A DNA stretch of 64,000 bases from JACDAE01 sp963717195 (GCA_963717195.1 CAVQVR010000006.1:186001-250000); one strand, 5' to 3'. Shown: positions 26,259 to 36,487, counted from the stretch's first letter. The notes: generated by a model not told the origin, from the letters alone. Made by a program: numbers and translations.

Positions 26259-27578
26259 ATGTCTTCAAATGGGGAATCGGCACAAGCCATCAATATTTTC
26301 TTTTGTTATGCACGTGAGGATGAGCTTCTGCGCAATGAACTGGAGAAGCACCTGCGTATTCTTAAACGTCAGGGGCACATTATGCTCTGGCATGATCGGG
26401 AAATTAGTGCAGGGACAGAGTGGGAACGTGAGATCGCTATACGGCTTAATACAGCACAGATCATTCTATTACTAGTCAGCCCTGATTTTATGGACTCGGA
26501 TTATTGCTATAGTGTCGAGATGATGCAGGCAATAAAACGGCATGATGCAGGAGAGGCATGCGTTCTTCCGATTATTCTGCGTCCCGTTCATTGGGAAGAT
26601 GCTCCATTTAGCAAGTTACAAGTTCTTCCTACTGATGCTAAACCTGTTACGAGATGGATTGATCGGGATGAGGCATTTTTAGATATTACAAGAAGTATAC
26701 GGAAAACCGTTAAAGAACAGTTAGAGGTGATAGCTGCCAGAACTGCCAAAGAGATCAGAGAGCAGTGGATTACAAAAGGAAGCAACCTCTATCAGCTTGA
26801 TAATTATGAAGAGGCTCTCATAGCCTTTGAGCATGCCTATGCACTTGATGCTCAAGACGCCGAGATCATTTGTAATAAAGGCAATACCCTGCTTAAACTC
26901 AAACGTTATGATGAAGCATTGCAGGCATTTGAACAGGCAATTACCATGAAACCTGATAATGCTTTCTACCATTATTGTCGAGGTCTTGCACTTTCTAGTC
27001 TCACGCAGTACCAGGAAGCTCTGGACGAGTTTGAGCAGGCCATTCAACTGCGCCCAGATTATAAGGAAGCGCAGGATGGTATAAAACTGCTGTTTGAGCA
27101 TATTAGAAGCCTTGCACTTGTTTTGATTAAGAAGGATATAGAGCAGGTAGGCAAGTTCACAGAGCAAGCCAGGAATGTTTTGAGCTTAGCAGTGAAAGAA
27201 GCGAAACGCTTCCAACATAATTATATTGGAACAGAACATCTCCTGCTAGGGCTTGTACGGGAAGACGAAGGCATAACTGCGAAAGTACTGGCAAATTTTG
27301 GTGTTGAGCCGAAGAAAGTTCGTAGCGGTATCGAATTTATCATTGGACGTGGAGATCGTATCGTCCTGGGAAAGATTGTCCTGACACCACGAGCCAGAAA
27401 GATAATTGAGTTTGCAGTTGATGAAGCTCACCGCCTGAATCATCGCTACATTGGGACTGAGCATCTCTTGTTGGGCCTTATTCGCGAGGGTGAAGGAATT
27501 GGAGTGGGTGTTCTGGAAAGCCTGGGTATCAACCTTGTGAAAGTACGCACACAAACGCTCCAGATCCTCAGTCAATGA
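26259..27578 (+). CDS. TIR domain - TPR - double Clp N-domain fusion protein
   Basis: Protein of 439 residues joining three modules. TIR domain, about 11-145: INIFFCYAREDELL strand, LVSPDFMDSDYCYSVEMM with Glu87 at the position of the catalytic glutamate of NAD-cleaving TIRs. Three TPR units, about 168-270 (NYEEALIAFEHAYALD, RYDEALQAFEQAI, QYQEALDEFEQAI). A complete ClpC-type N-domain, about 299-438, with two repeats, each containing YIGTEHLLLGL; Glu326 and Glu401 match the glutamates that bind phosphoarginine in Bacillus ClpC. No ATPase or protease module follows. AAGGAAG precedes the ATG by 7 bases. Its own promoter and operator-like repeat imply separate control. NADase and Clp-linked roles are inference. 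Confidence 0.9.
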   Translation: MSSNGESAQAINIFFCYAREDELLRNELEKHLRILKRQGHIMLWHDREISAGTEWEREIAIRLNTAQIILLLVSPDFMDSDYCYSVEMMQAIKRHDAGEACVLPIILRPVHWEDAPFSKLQVLPTDAKPVTRWIDRDEAFLDITRSIRKTVKEQLEVIAARTAKEIREQWITKGSNLYQLDNYEEALIAFEHAYALDAQDAEIICNKGNTLLKLKRYDEALQAFEQAITMKPDNAFYHYCRGLALSSLTQYQEALDEFEQAIQLRPDYKEAQDGIKLLFEHIRSLALVLIKKDIEQVGKFTEQARNVLSLAVKEAKRFQHNYIGTEHLLLGLVREDEGITAKVLANFGVEPKKVRSGIEFIIGRGDRIVLGKIVLTPRARKIIEFAVDEAHRLNHRYIGTEHLLLGLIREGEGIGVGVLESLGINLVKVRTQTLQILSQ

Positions 27579-27767
27579 TGAAACATCAATCTACCCTTTC
27601 TCCAAAAGGATCCTCATCAATTATTCATGTGAACCTAGCCTCACTTCCCCTCGACGGGTAGGAAATGATAAATCATGGATGTGATAAAATCTGGTCCCTA
27701 CCCTGATTTTGGAAGGCCTGGTGCAAGAACAATTTGCGGACCCAATAGACAGACGGACAGTGGCAAG

Positions 27768-27796
27768 TTTTCACCATACTAAAACCATGTTACAAT
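27768..27796 (+). promoter_or_regulatory. Possible lysS promoter
   Basis: TTTTCA (27768-27773), 17-base spacer, TACAAT (27791-27796), about 170 bases before lysS. The -35 match is poor. The rest of 27579-27967 holds only a degenerate repeat copy (about 27682-27701, ending GGTCCCTAC). Confidence 0.4.
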
Positions 27797-27967
27797 GAGT
27801 GCCAAAGTGCCAGATCAAAGCATTAGAAAATCACAAACCAATTCTTAAGTACACGATATCTATTCATGATACAGGGTTCATTCTATGGCTCTTCGTCCTT
27901 CGGGGATAAACGTTAGGAAACAGAGGGGGATGGAGAACCTATTCTGTTGGGAGGCAATCACACAAAC

Positions 27968-29449
27968 ATGGCAGACGAACGAGAGATACGATTACAGCGC
28001 TTGCAGGCTTTGCGGGAACAGGGCATCAATCCTTATCCGAATGCAGTGGAGCGCACACATACAATTACAGAGATTCTAGAACATTTCAATGAATGGGTAG
28101 GGCCGGAGGGTTCCTATACGCTCGTGGGACGCATTCGCCTGTTGCGCGAAATGGGAAAAGCAGCCTTTGCGAAAATAGAAGATGGAACAGGTAGTATTCA
28201 GGTCTACTTCCGCATTAATGACCTGGGAGAAGAGATCTACCGCTCAATCAAGTTGCTCGATCTGGGCGATTTTATCCAGGTAAGCGGGTTTCTGTTTGTA
28301 ACGCGTACAGGAGAGCGTACTCTGCACGTCAAACATTACCGCATTCTAGCTAAGGGAATACGTCCACTACCTGAGAAGTATCATGGGCTGGAAGATAAAG
28401 AGATTCGCCAGCGTAAGCGCTACCTGGACCTGATCGCGAATGGAGATGAAGTCAAACAGGTCTTTATCATCAGGAGTCGCACGATAACTGCTATTCGGCA
28501 CTATCTGGAAGAACATGGCTTTTATGAAGTGGAGACGCCGATCCTGCAACCACTCTATGGCGGTGCAACGGCTCGCCCCTTTATTACACATCATAATACG
28601 CTTGATCGCGACCTCTATCTGCGTATCGCTGTAGAGCTCTATCATAAGCGTTTGATCGTTGGTGGCTTTGAGCGCGTCTACGAAATTGGGCGCGACTTCC
28701 GCAATGAGGGCATTGATCGTAGCCATAATCCTGAATTTACAGTGCTGGAATTTTACCAGGCGTATGCAGATTATAACGATACGATGAAAATAGTTGAGGA
28801 AATGATTGCCTCTGTTGCGCAACAGGTCCATGGCTCTACACATATCACCTATCAAGAAACGGAGATCGATCTCACGCCTCCGTGGCCACGTATGACTCTG
28901 CTCGATGCGATTGAAAAGTTCACTGGAATTGCGGTGCGCCAGCATCCCGATAAGGAGAGCCTGAGCGCGGAGATGCGTTCTCGCGGCTATGAGGCGGACC
29001 CGAAGTTAAGTTGGGGACGGCTGGTCGACGATCTCAAGAGTTTTATGTTCCGTAAGGGTATTCCTGAACTGAAGCAGGCTCTTTTCTTGACTGATTATCC
29101 AATCGATGTTTCGCCACTGGCAAAGCAGCATAGGGAGATTCCGGGGCTGGTGGAGCGCTTTCAGCCGTTTATTGGTGGGCTGGAACTGGGTAATGCCTTT
29201 ACTGAGCTCAACGATCCGCTTGACCAGCGAGCACGCTTTGAGGATCAACTGCGTCAACGGGCACAGGGAGATGAGGAAGCGCAGGTGCTCGATGAGGACT
29301 TCCTGGAGGCGATGGAGGTTGGTATGCCTCCTACCAGTGGCGTCGGTATCGGCATCGACCGGCTAGCGATGCTTATGGCGGATCAGGAATCCATTCGCGA
29401 CGTGATTCTGTTCCCAACATTGCGTAAAACGGCGGAGGAACAACAATAG
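27968..29449 (+). CDS. lysS: Lysyl-tRNA synthetase, class II
   Basis: Attaches lysine to tRNA-Lys in the cytoplasm. The 493-residue length fits class II LysRS. An OB-fold anticodon-binding domain spans about 45-150 (YTLVGRIRLLREMGKAAFAKI). The catalytic core shows motif 1 around GFYEVETPILQP, motif 2 (VYEIGRDFRNEGID...HNPEFTVLEFYQAY) and motif 3 (GVGIGIDRLAML). The start is set at the ATG giving MADEREIRL; GGGAGG lies 13 bases upstream. An in-frame TTG seven codons earlier is the alternative. Confidence 0.96.
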   Translation: MADEREIRLQRLQALREQGINPYPNAVERTHTITEILEHFNEWVGPEGSYTLVGRIRLLREMGKAAFAKIEDGTGSIQVYFRINDLGEEIYRSIKLLDLGDFIQVSGFLFVTRTGERTLHVKHYRILAKGIRPLPEKYHGLEDKEIRQRKRYLDLIANGDEVKQVFIIRSRTITAIRHYLEEHGFYEVETPILQPLYGGATARPFITHHNTLDRDLYLRIAVELYHKRLIVGGFERVYEIGRDFRNEGIDRSHNPEFTVLEFYQAYADYNDTMKIVEEMIASVAQQVHGSTHITYQETEIDLTPPWPRMTLLDAIEKFTGIAVRQHPDKESLSAEMRSRGYEADPKLSWGRLVDDLKSFMFRKGIPELKQALFLTDYPIDVSPLAKQHREIPGLVERFQPFIGGLELGNAFTELNDPLDQRARFEDQLRQRAQGDEEAQVLDEDFLEAMEVGMPPTSGVGIGIDRLAMLMADQESIRDVILFPTLRKTAEEQQ

Positions 29450-29480
29450 GGCTCCGCAGACTGGCTGGCAGGAGGCAGAA

Positions 29481-29505
29481 GCGTCACGCAAGGTGACGCC
29501 CTTAC
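29481..29505. repeat. Small hairpin related to the dispersed repeat family
   Basis: GCGTCAC-GCAAG-GTGACGC followed by CCTTAC, a one-base variant of the GTGACGCCCCTAC copies at 47171 and 58431. It lies between the convergent lysS and galactosidase genes and may terminate both. Confidence 0.65.
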
Positions 29506-29522
29506 CCCAGTTCCCTCTGATG

Positions 29523-31314
29523 TTAAGACACAGGGACAAGTTGCCACTGCTGATTTGTGCCACCATCATAGGGCCATTCGACCACAGCAGCGCCATTTGT
29601 GGTCGATGCGCCACTCACATCTGCATAGAGGCCACTACTCTCGTTGACCAGGGTAATAGTACCCACTTCCTGCCGAGACCAGATTCCACCACTGGTTGGG
29701 GCTATTGGTATCGGTCCATTGATCCAGTCGTGTTCCACTGCTCGTTGAGGCATCAGGATCATCAAGAATCAGGCCACTATTACGATTGATCAGTTTATAG
29801 CCGCCATTGTTCACGACAGTAGTTTGCCATTCTTGATTAGTTCCACTATGGAAGGGCCACTGGATCGCCAATCCTCCATTAGCCGTGGAGGCCCCTGAGA
29901 TATCCAATACTTGCCCACTATTACGATTGACGATCTTATAATAGGGAGAGCTAGAAGGCGTTACTCTCAATAAGCGTGAAGCATGGGTATTGAGGGCGGC
30001 GCTGAAACTATTCGTAAAGGAGCCGAGATTGCTATGGCTCCAGAGATCACGAACGGTCGCAGCACCACTGAAACCTAGACTGTTCCAGTTCGCCGTCACC
30101 GTTGCGGTAGACCCACCCAGATTGAAGAGCGCCACAGTATAGCTACCATCACCATTATTCGCATACCAGACCTGCTGGTTACTCGATTGAGATACGGGTA
30201 GCGCAGGTATACCGCGCTGGTCCACCGCGATCACTTCTGAATTGGTAAGCAGCGAGAGACCATAACTATCCATAGTAGTTAAGTCATCACCCGCATAAAG
30301 AGGAGCCGCCTCAATTGCCCACAATGTCATGTAGGTCTGACGCTCGTCATTAGTAATGCCATCTTTACTTCCATCAGCGATCTGTAAGGCATCCAGGTCA
30401 TTCCAGCCACCAGGCCCTGCAAACTTCGCCCACTTAGGAGCATCGTTGAAACGCCCGGAGAGGCTTCCCCAGGTTACTTGCGTTGAGCAATAGCATTCGA
30501 CATCACCATCGATACGCCAGGAGTTGGTATACTGACGCCATGTGCTTCCATTATTTACATCGAGCGAATTGGATATATCGAAGGTAATTGGACGCCCGGT
30601 CTGTTGCAGTGCCTGGGACCATGCCTGAATATCAGAGGTATCCCAATCACCAACCCCATCCAGTTTCAGAAAATCGACGCCCCAGGAAGCTAATTGATTC
30701 GCCCAGGAGGTGATGTATGCCTGCGCACCGGGTGCGCTATAATTGATATAATACATGATTTTATTCTTATTTCCGCCAGAGCCACCGTAGTTATAGTTGT
30801 ATTCGATCTTACTGGTATCGGCGATATCCCGCGCATGATAACTGGTTCCTTCTATCGGTGTATTCTGATTCACTGCCGCTACAGGAATCCCCGGTGTGAG
30901 ATACGCACCAAATTTGAGACCAAGCCCATGTACATAGCTCGCAACAGCCGAGAGACCGTTGGGAAATTTGCTCGTATCAATACTCCAGCGCCCATACTGA
31001 TCTACCGTTGTGGCAGGATTTAAATACCAGAAATCGTCCAGCAAAATATAATTGTAACCATACGCTTTTAATTTACTGGCTTCAACGTTCGCTTGCGCCT
31101 CAAGGTTCGCTTGCGTCGGGTTTCCGCCAATAAAATCCCATGTACTCCATCCCATGAATGGCGTCGTTCCCACTCCATTACTTACAGGTGTAGAGCTGGC
31201 ATGCGCCACCTGCTGCTGAGCAGAACCACTCATATCAAGGTAGAAACTAGAAACAAGCAAAATAAAAACTATGGTCAGATCCTTTCTGATCAACATTCCC
31301 TGCGCGTGTTTCAC
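29523..31314 (-). CDS. Secreted GH27 alpha-galactosidase with ricin-type lectin tail, apparent frameshift
   Basis: Secreted glycosidase for terminal alpha-galactosides in polysaccharides. A signal peptide (about 8-35) precedes the GH27 barrel: TPFMGWSTWDFIGG, YILLDDFWYL, the nucleophile Asp in DFLKLDGVGDW, and RIDGDVECYCS near the acid/base position. A beta-sandwich follows, then a ricin B-type carbohydrate-binding module with QxW signatures (GTNQEWQ, GTNQQWQ). The frame breaks at a GGG run (29662-29664 on the plus strand); removing one G joins NLVSAGSG to TITLVNESSGLYADVSG, restoring the last lectin repeat and a stop at 29523. The GTG start at 31314 has AAGGAGG 9 bases upstream. A typical biomass-degrading enzyme. 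Confidence 0.87.
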
Positions 31315-31600
31315 GTTCTTTTGCCTCCTTGCGCAGTGGGGACATTCCCACCAGCAACTTTGCGAAAACACTATTCGATGAACGGATGCTATTTCGCTTG
31401 AAACGAAACAATCCATAGAGGTATATTATTTTTAGTTTACATAAATTTTCGTAAAGTTGTCAAGACTTTGTATTTGTTTTTTTATCGGAAGGTATAACCG
31501 TTGTTCAAGGGCTCCATGATATTTCATACTCTAGCAATGATTGCAATTAGACGTGTTCTGCGCTATGCTCTCATAAAAGAGAAAACCTCAGAGATAATAT

Positions 31601-32431
31601 ATGTCATTTGACTACCTGACCAATCAAAACAATGAGAATAGCTCCAATGCACCCGGTCCTATCTCCTGGTGGAGTTGGCGACCGGGTATTCGACCACAAA
31701 ATGCACTGTTGATCGGTATCCCATGTACATTTATCACGTTGCTCATGACTATGCTCGGCCTGATAACACTGATCGCTGGAATAGAAGATAGCATGTCGCC
31801 ACCCTTGCGCGTTCCTGGAATCGTGCAGCAGCGGAGCGAAGGGACGAGGACAAGCCCTCCACAACTCACTATTCACCTACGAGGACCAGCGGGTATTCCT
31901 TCTGATGTTACACTTGCCGTCTCCGATAGTATTCTTCAGCATATCCGCATGAATGCAGCAGTGACGGTAAGTTATTCACAACACCTGCACTTTGCATATG
32001 CACTGGATTATGCAGGACAGCGTTACCCCCTACCTGGAACTACAGCAGCGGGAAATCCAGTTGGTTCAATCGCACTTCTGCTCGTGGGATTGCTTTTGTT
32101 ACCCTATCCCGCCTTGCTGACTCACTGGGGATGGCAAGACCTGCTGATAGAACGCTATAAGCGAGAAAAGCGAGCTTGTATGACTGCGCGTGTGGTTGAT
32201 AAACGAGCTAGCACCAGGACGCGCACGGCACGCTCCGGCTTTACAGCACGAGGCACCCGACCATGGTATGGTATAGCGCTACTTCCAATTACTCAAGACA
32301 TAAAACAACGCATCTATACATTCAGCGTGAGCGAAGAGCCATTTAGGCGCGTGCATAATAATACGTCTGTGAGCATAGCGTATTCGCCACACCTCCACTA
32401 TGTTTATAGCATACAGCAAGTGGAGGAATAG
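31601..32431 (+). CDS. Membrane protein with two transmembrane segments, unknown function
   Basis: Unrecognised 276-residue protein. One membrane helix (about 35-60, LLIGIPCTFITLLMTMLGL) and a second (about 152-172, SIALLLVGLLLLPYP) enclose a soluble region; a basic C-terminal domain follows. Two soluble stretches end with a similar phrase (VTVSYSQHLHFAYALD near 123 and VSIAYSPHLHYVYSIQ near 258), so an internal duplication is present. No catalytic motif is seen. The ribosome site is weak. The divergent intergenic space upstream (31315-31600) shows no clear motif beyond AT-rich sequence. Confidence 0.7.
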   Translation: MSFDYLTNQNNENSSNAPGPISWWSWRPGIRPQNALLIGIPCTFITLLMTMLGLITLIAGIEDSMSPPLRVPGIVQQRSEGTRTSPPQLTIHLRGPAGIPSDVTLAVSDSILQHIRMNAAVTVSYSQHLHFAYALDYAGQRYPLPGTTAAGNPVGSIALLLVGLLLLPYPALLTHWGWQDLLIERYKREKRACMTARVVDKRASTRTRTARSGFTARGTRPWYGIALLPITQDIKQRIYTFSVSEEPFRRVHNNTSVSIAYSPHLHYVYSIQQVEE

Positions 32432-32536
32432 GATATTTTTCATGTTACCTGCCCAATTAAGGTATTTTTAATGCTATGTTATAAAAAACGCTATTACTCG
32501 TTAAATATATAAAATGTTGAGGAACAGGATACAATC

Positions 32537-33244
32537 ATGCAGCAACTTCTCATCAGGCTACAGTTCATCTCCGATCTTCTCTTTCCCCCACAATGTGTAA
32601 TATGTAAACGCGGTGGACATACACTTTGCCCGCAATGCCTGGGGACATTGCAACCGCTGAACCCTCCATACTGTCTTCATTGTGGTACACAACTCTCACC
32701 TTATACAACATGTCGAAAATGCCAATATGGGGCGTTACGTTTGAGTATGTTGCGTGTGTTTGGTAGTTATGAAGGATCGTTGCGCTCATGTATACACGCA
32801 TTCAAATATGATGGGCAAAAGAGGCTGGCGGAACCGCTTGGAAAATTGCTCGTGCAAGCCTACATAAAGTGCGGATTGCAGGCCGATCTTCTTATACCGG
32901 TCCCATTACATAAAGAGCGAGAGCACCAGCGCGGTTACAATCAGGCGGCATTATTAGCCAGGCAATGCGCAATGCAGCTTGGTGTTCCGCTAAGAGAAGA
33001 TATTCTGCTGCGCAAGCGTGCAACGGTTGCCCAGGTAGGGTTGAGTGTACAGGAGCGTCAGCAAAATGTAGCGGGTGCCTTCGTCTGCCATCCACTGTTT
33101 ACAACCGGGGCGCTTTTCGGGCGTACTATTCTTATGATTGATGATGTTTGTACCACTGGTTCGACACTAGAAGCAAGTGCTGCTGCACTGTTTGCAGTTG
33201 GGGCACGAAGAGTTTGCGGGCTGGTACTTGCAAGACCGACTTGA
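32537..33244 (+). CDS. ComF-family phosphoribosyltransferase-like protein
   Basis: Protein of 235 residues of the ComF/GntX family, associated with DNA uptake in competent bacteria. An N-terminal zinc ribbon has paired cysteines (CVICKRGGHTLCPQCL, then CLHCG and CRKC) and a type I phosphoribosyltransferase domain ends with the PRPP loop TILMIDDVCTTGSTLEASAAAL. The internal LIPVPLHKEREHQRGYNQA motif is diagnostic. AGGA lies upstream of the ATG. Its stop overlaps the end of an IS200/IS605-like scar, so the gene may have been trimmed or joined there, although the length is normal. Confidence 0.9.
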   Translation: MQQLLIRLQFISDLLFPPQCVICKRGGHTLCPQCLGTLQPLNPPYCLHCGTQLSPYTTCRKCQYGALRLSMLRVFGSYEGSLRSCIHAFKYDGQKRLAEPLGKLLVQAYIKCGLQADLLIPVPLHKEREHQRGYNQAALLARQCAMQLGVPLREDILLRKRATVAQVGLSVQERQQNVAGAFVCHPLFTTGALFGRTILMIDDVCTTGSTLEASAAALFAVGARRVCGLVLARPT

Positions 33245-33514
33245 CATGCTCCTCATGCCTGTAAGTGCAGGGGATTCCCACCTTCACGAGTGGGACTTAC
33301 TGTTTCTTCGGAATATGTGCGGTTGGACTTGATCAATACTGTGTTTAGACCTCTCTCACAAATAAGCAGAGAAACCAGGGAGAGGGTTCCACTAAAACAC
33401 ACCATGTAGATTTTGGGAATAAGCTGGTGATTTCTTGCCCATTCTCCAGACAAATCCAAGTGAATGTGAAGCGAGAAGCACCAGCTTATCCCCAAAATTT
33501 ACGTATCACATGGT
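33242..33514 (-). mobile_element. IS200/IS605 (IS1341-like) right-end remnant with terminal hairpin
   Basis: Read on the minus strand, 33310-33242 has two small stems (TCCCAC/GTGGGA, CCTG/CAGG) and ends GAGGAGCATGTCA, a layout like the right end and guide-RNA region of tnpB-bearing elements. A second pair of arms (33401-33429 and 33479-33514, sharing ACCATGT, ATTTTGGG and AAGCTGGTG) forms a long imperfect hairpin. No transposase or TnpB frame remains. It could be a decayed insertion or a non-autonomous derivative. Confidence 0.5.
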
Positions 33515-33516
33515 GA

Positions 33517-35066
33517 TTACGCGGCCCAGATGACGATCTGGGAGGATTTGAGAGTGGCGATAGAGCGGCCATTGGGCGACCAGGAAGCTGAGAAGATCAT
33601 CTGGCTCTGGCTGGTATAAAGCCCGACCCGAGCTCCAGTGTCCGCGTCGAGGATAGTCACTTTGCTCGTTTTTGTCTGGGAAAATGGATTAGCTAAAGGC
33701 GAGGTGTACGTCGCCAGTTCCTTTCCATCAGGCGACCAGGCAAAAGCCCACCCCCCTTTATAGGTCTTGAGCAACTTTTGTACGTCTACATCCCAGAGCT
33801 CCACCGAGGTAGATGTACTTCGCGCTAGCTTATGGGTACCAGGCTGCCACGCAATGATCATGGACTGAGTACCGTTTAACACAAAGACAACGTGCTGCGT
33901 AGCTACATCCCAAACCACAATTGTCGAGTCATTTGGGTAGGACACAGCCAGATACTTCCCGTCGCTGGAGAAGGAGAGCGGGAACCCGACGGTTCGCGCC
34001 TGCTCGTGGAAAGTCGTTTTCACCACGCCGGTCCGCGGATCAAGCAGCACAACTCTCCCGGTAGTGATATCAGAGACCGCGACCGCCAGGAACGTACCGT
34101 CCGGGCTCCAAGCCACAGAATAAAAGCCAAATCCGCCACCAAGAGGGGCGTTGCTGGCAAGCCAGGGCTGCTGGCTCGTGTCGGGAGCTTTGAAGGTCAT
34201 TGGAGGCGAGTAATCAATTGTTTTGACAACCACACCGCTCTTGCTATCAACGATCACGATGGTCTGCAAGTTGTCCAGCGCCAGGTACTTGCCTGTTGGA
34301 GACCAGAGCACTTCATCGAGGCTCGCCACATCCAGGTGAACGGTCAGAAGATCCTTCCCGCTTGCGGTTTCCCAAATGTAGAGCAGTGTATTGCCGGTTT
34401 TCGGGTCTATAGCCGACGCGGCCATGCGCGTGCCATCTGGCGACCACGCGACTGAACCGAAATTGCTTCCCGCCGGAGATTTTCGCGTAGAGAGTATCGT
34501 GCCAATGGGCACTGGCGTAGGCGTAGGTATGTTGGTCGCGGTCGCCTTTACTATGCCAATACCCAGGCCGCCCTGCTGGCCGTGTTTGAGGGTGAGCACC
34601 ACAGCCACGGTGCTCACCAGCAGTCCTGCCACCAGGACTGCAGCCAACAGACCAAATCCGCGAGACAGCCTTCTGCCCGCAAACTGCTCCACTGAACGGG
34701 GAGATTGCATCTTACGAGTCCTTTCTTGAGAAAAACGTTGTATATGCGCGGAATCCATCGGGTTCCGCAACTGATTGACATCATATTTAGCGAACTGGTG
34801 AGTCGCGATCCGCCGCCTGGCACGCGCGAGGAAGGCTCGATTTTGCTCGTAATCAGCCTGTAAAAGGTCTGGAGTTCCTTGACCAGACGCGCTGATGCGT
34901 CCTGCTCATCCTCGTTCGCCGGGAAATCCCTGACGTGGCGCGTTTCCGCTTGAGAAGGCGCTCTGCTCTGTTCCAGGTGCGTTGGTTCGCCTGGCTGACG
35001 CGAGGAAAACCGTTCAACCTGCTCATCCACACTCTCGGGTTTGAAAAAATCGCGATTTTGTGTCAT
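33517..35066 (-). CDS. Membrane anti-sigma-like protein with WD40/beta-propeller sensor, apparent frameshift
   Basis: About 516 residues once rejoined. The cytosolic N terminus (MTQNRDFFKPESV..., ASARLVKELQTFY) resembles anti-sigma linkers of this group. One membrane helix follows (GLLAAVLVAGLLVSTVAVVL). The rest is an extracytoplasmic propeller with repeated blades (AWSPDGTRMAAS, SWSPNGRSIATL, WSPTGKYLALD). The frame breaks near 34860; one additional base (CC for C on the coding strand) gives FYQADYEQNRAFLARARRR and continues into the long frame. The start overlaps the sigma-factor stop as ATGA, so the two are coupled. Function inferred: the propeller senses an envelope signal and releases the sigma factor. 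Confidence 0.78.
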
Positions 35067-35611
35067 AAATGCTCCTCTTCCTGCTCCTTTTCGTAGAGCG
35101 TGCGCAAGTAATTGAGCGCGCGAGCCAGGAGCGATCGCACACTCCCCTCGCGTTTGCCCATCACCGTCGCAATCTCCGAACTACGCAGGCCATGAGCGAA
35201 ACGCAGTTGGATAGCCTTCCGCTGGCCAGGAGAAAGCCGATCCAGATAGGTCTGTAAAAGCGCGGACGCCTCTCGTTGCAGCATAATTAGCTCGGGAGAG
35301 CGTTCCTTATTATCGTCGATATAGTCAGCTACCAAGCTCAGATCCAGCCCGCGCCGAACCCGTGAGCGGCGATAAGCGTCCACCGCCTTGTTCCGTGTTA
35401 CGCGCCAGAGCCAGGACACCTGCTCTTTTTCGCTCATCCGGACAAACCTCTCCATCTCAAGCGCGGCCACGAAGACTTCCACCAGCACATCCTCCGCTGC
35501 TTCGTGCGACTCGGTCTGTTGGCTCAAATAAGCAAAAAGCGCCGGACCATGCTGCTCATAAAGACGGCCCACCGGCGAGCCATCCGCAGCGACTTTATGT
35601 GGGACTTCCAT
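35063..35611 (-). CDS. ECF RNA polymerase sigma factor
   Basis: Group 4 sigma factor of 182 residues. Region 2 (about 14-85) contains LYEQHGPALFAYLSQQTES and WLWRVTRNKAVDAYRRS for -10 recognition and core binding. Region 4 (about 110-170) is LSPGQRKAIQLRFAHGLRSSEIATVMGKREGSVRSLLARALN. The overlapping downstream gene encodes its likely membrane-bound anti-sigma partner with a WD40 sensor. Regulon and signal are unknown. Confidence 0.92.
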   Translation of the reverse strand: MEVPHKVAADGSPVGRLYEQHGPALFAYLSQQTESHEAAEDVLVEVFVAALEMERFVRMSEKEQVSWLWRVTRNKAVDAYRRSRVRRGLDLSLVADYIDDNKERSPELIMLQREASALLQTYLDRLSPGQRKAIQLRFAHGLRSSEIATVMGKREGSVRSLLARALNYLRTLYEKEQEEEHL

Positions 35612-35816
35612 ACTTTCCTCTCAGTGTTTTGAGATCTCACCTTTCCATCGCACAAAGATAGAAAAACGTTGCATTAGCCACTTTTACTCAGTAAAAATAT
35701 TATCGCCCCCTTAGAAAGGGGCTAATTGAACATCCCTCAGAAGACCGCTTTAAAAGCACCAGGATGACGTGATAATTGCTCGCTTCCGGCACTTTTCAAT
35801 TCCTACTCCCCCTTAA

Positions 35817-36221
35817 CCACTTGCTTTATTAGAGCGTATTATTCAGACAAGTAGCAATCCTGGCGATGTTATTCTTGATCTCTTTTGTGGATGCGGAACT
35901 GCCATTGCCGCAGCACAAAAACTGGATCGGAAGTGGTTTGGTATTGACATCACCCATTTAAGCATGCGTTGCAAAAGTACCGCTTGCAGGAAATGTTTCC
36001 TGGTGTGCAGTTTCAGGTGATTGGTGAGCCAGAGGATATAGGCACAGCTCGTCAACTTGCCCAGGACGACCGATATCAGTTCCAAATGGTGGATACTCTC
36101 CCTTATCCATGCTAAGCCTCTGGATGGCCTGGAAGGAAGCAAAACCGGCAAGCAGGGGAGCGACAGAAGAATAGATTACTCTGTAAGCCATTTGAAAAAT
36201 TTGATGCGATTGCTCGGATAA
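35817..36221 (+). pseudogene. Remnant of a site-specific DNA methyltransferase
   Basis: Fragment of an amino-methyltransferase of the N4/N6 type: LLERIIQTSSNPGDVILDLF with CGCGTAIAAA (the SAM-binding FxGxG-like motif), then KLDRKWFGIDITHLS, then in shifted frames QFQVIGEPEDIGTARQLAQ and QWWILSLIHAKPLDG. The N-terminal catalytic half is absent. The shifts occur at short runs (near 35967 and 36087), as seen in intact genes of the window, but the missing half shows true decay. Downstream (36180-36325) is a short frame ending FPVPKEQLKY that I cannot assign. The 35612-35816 part of the gap holds only a small GCCCC/GGGGC hairpin. Confidence 0.7.
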
Positions 36222-36487
36222 GCAAGCAATCAGTAATTACTCAACGTAGACAATTTCAGGAAGACCATGATACTAGTTTCGGAGACTGCTATTTCCCAGT
36301 GCCGAAAGAACAATTGAAATACTGACTCAACCCGCTAATAACGAGCATCGACCAACACAAGAAAGACCCACGAACTGACACCAGAAAAGACATCATTCAG
36401 GCCGTATACATAGGACAAAGACGAACAAAGACACCCGCGTTACCACGCCCAAATTCTGAGTTTGTATTGTCGAAAGAGGTCTCAAAA

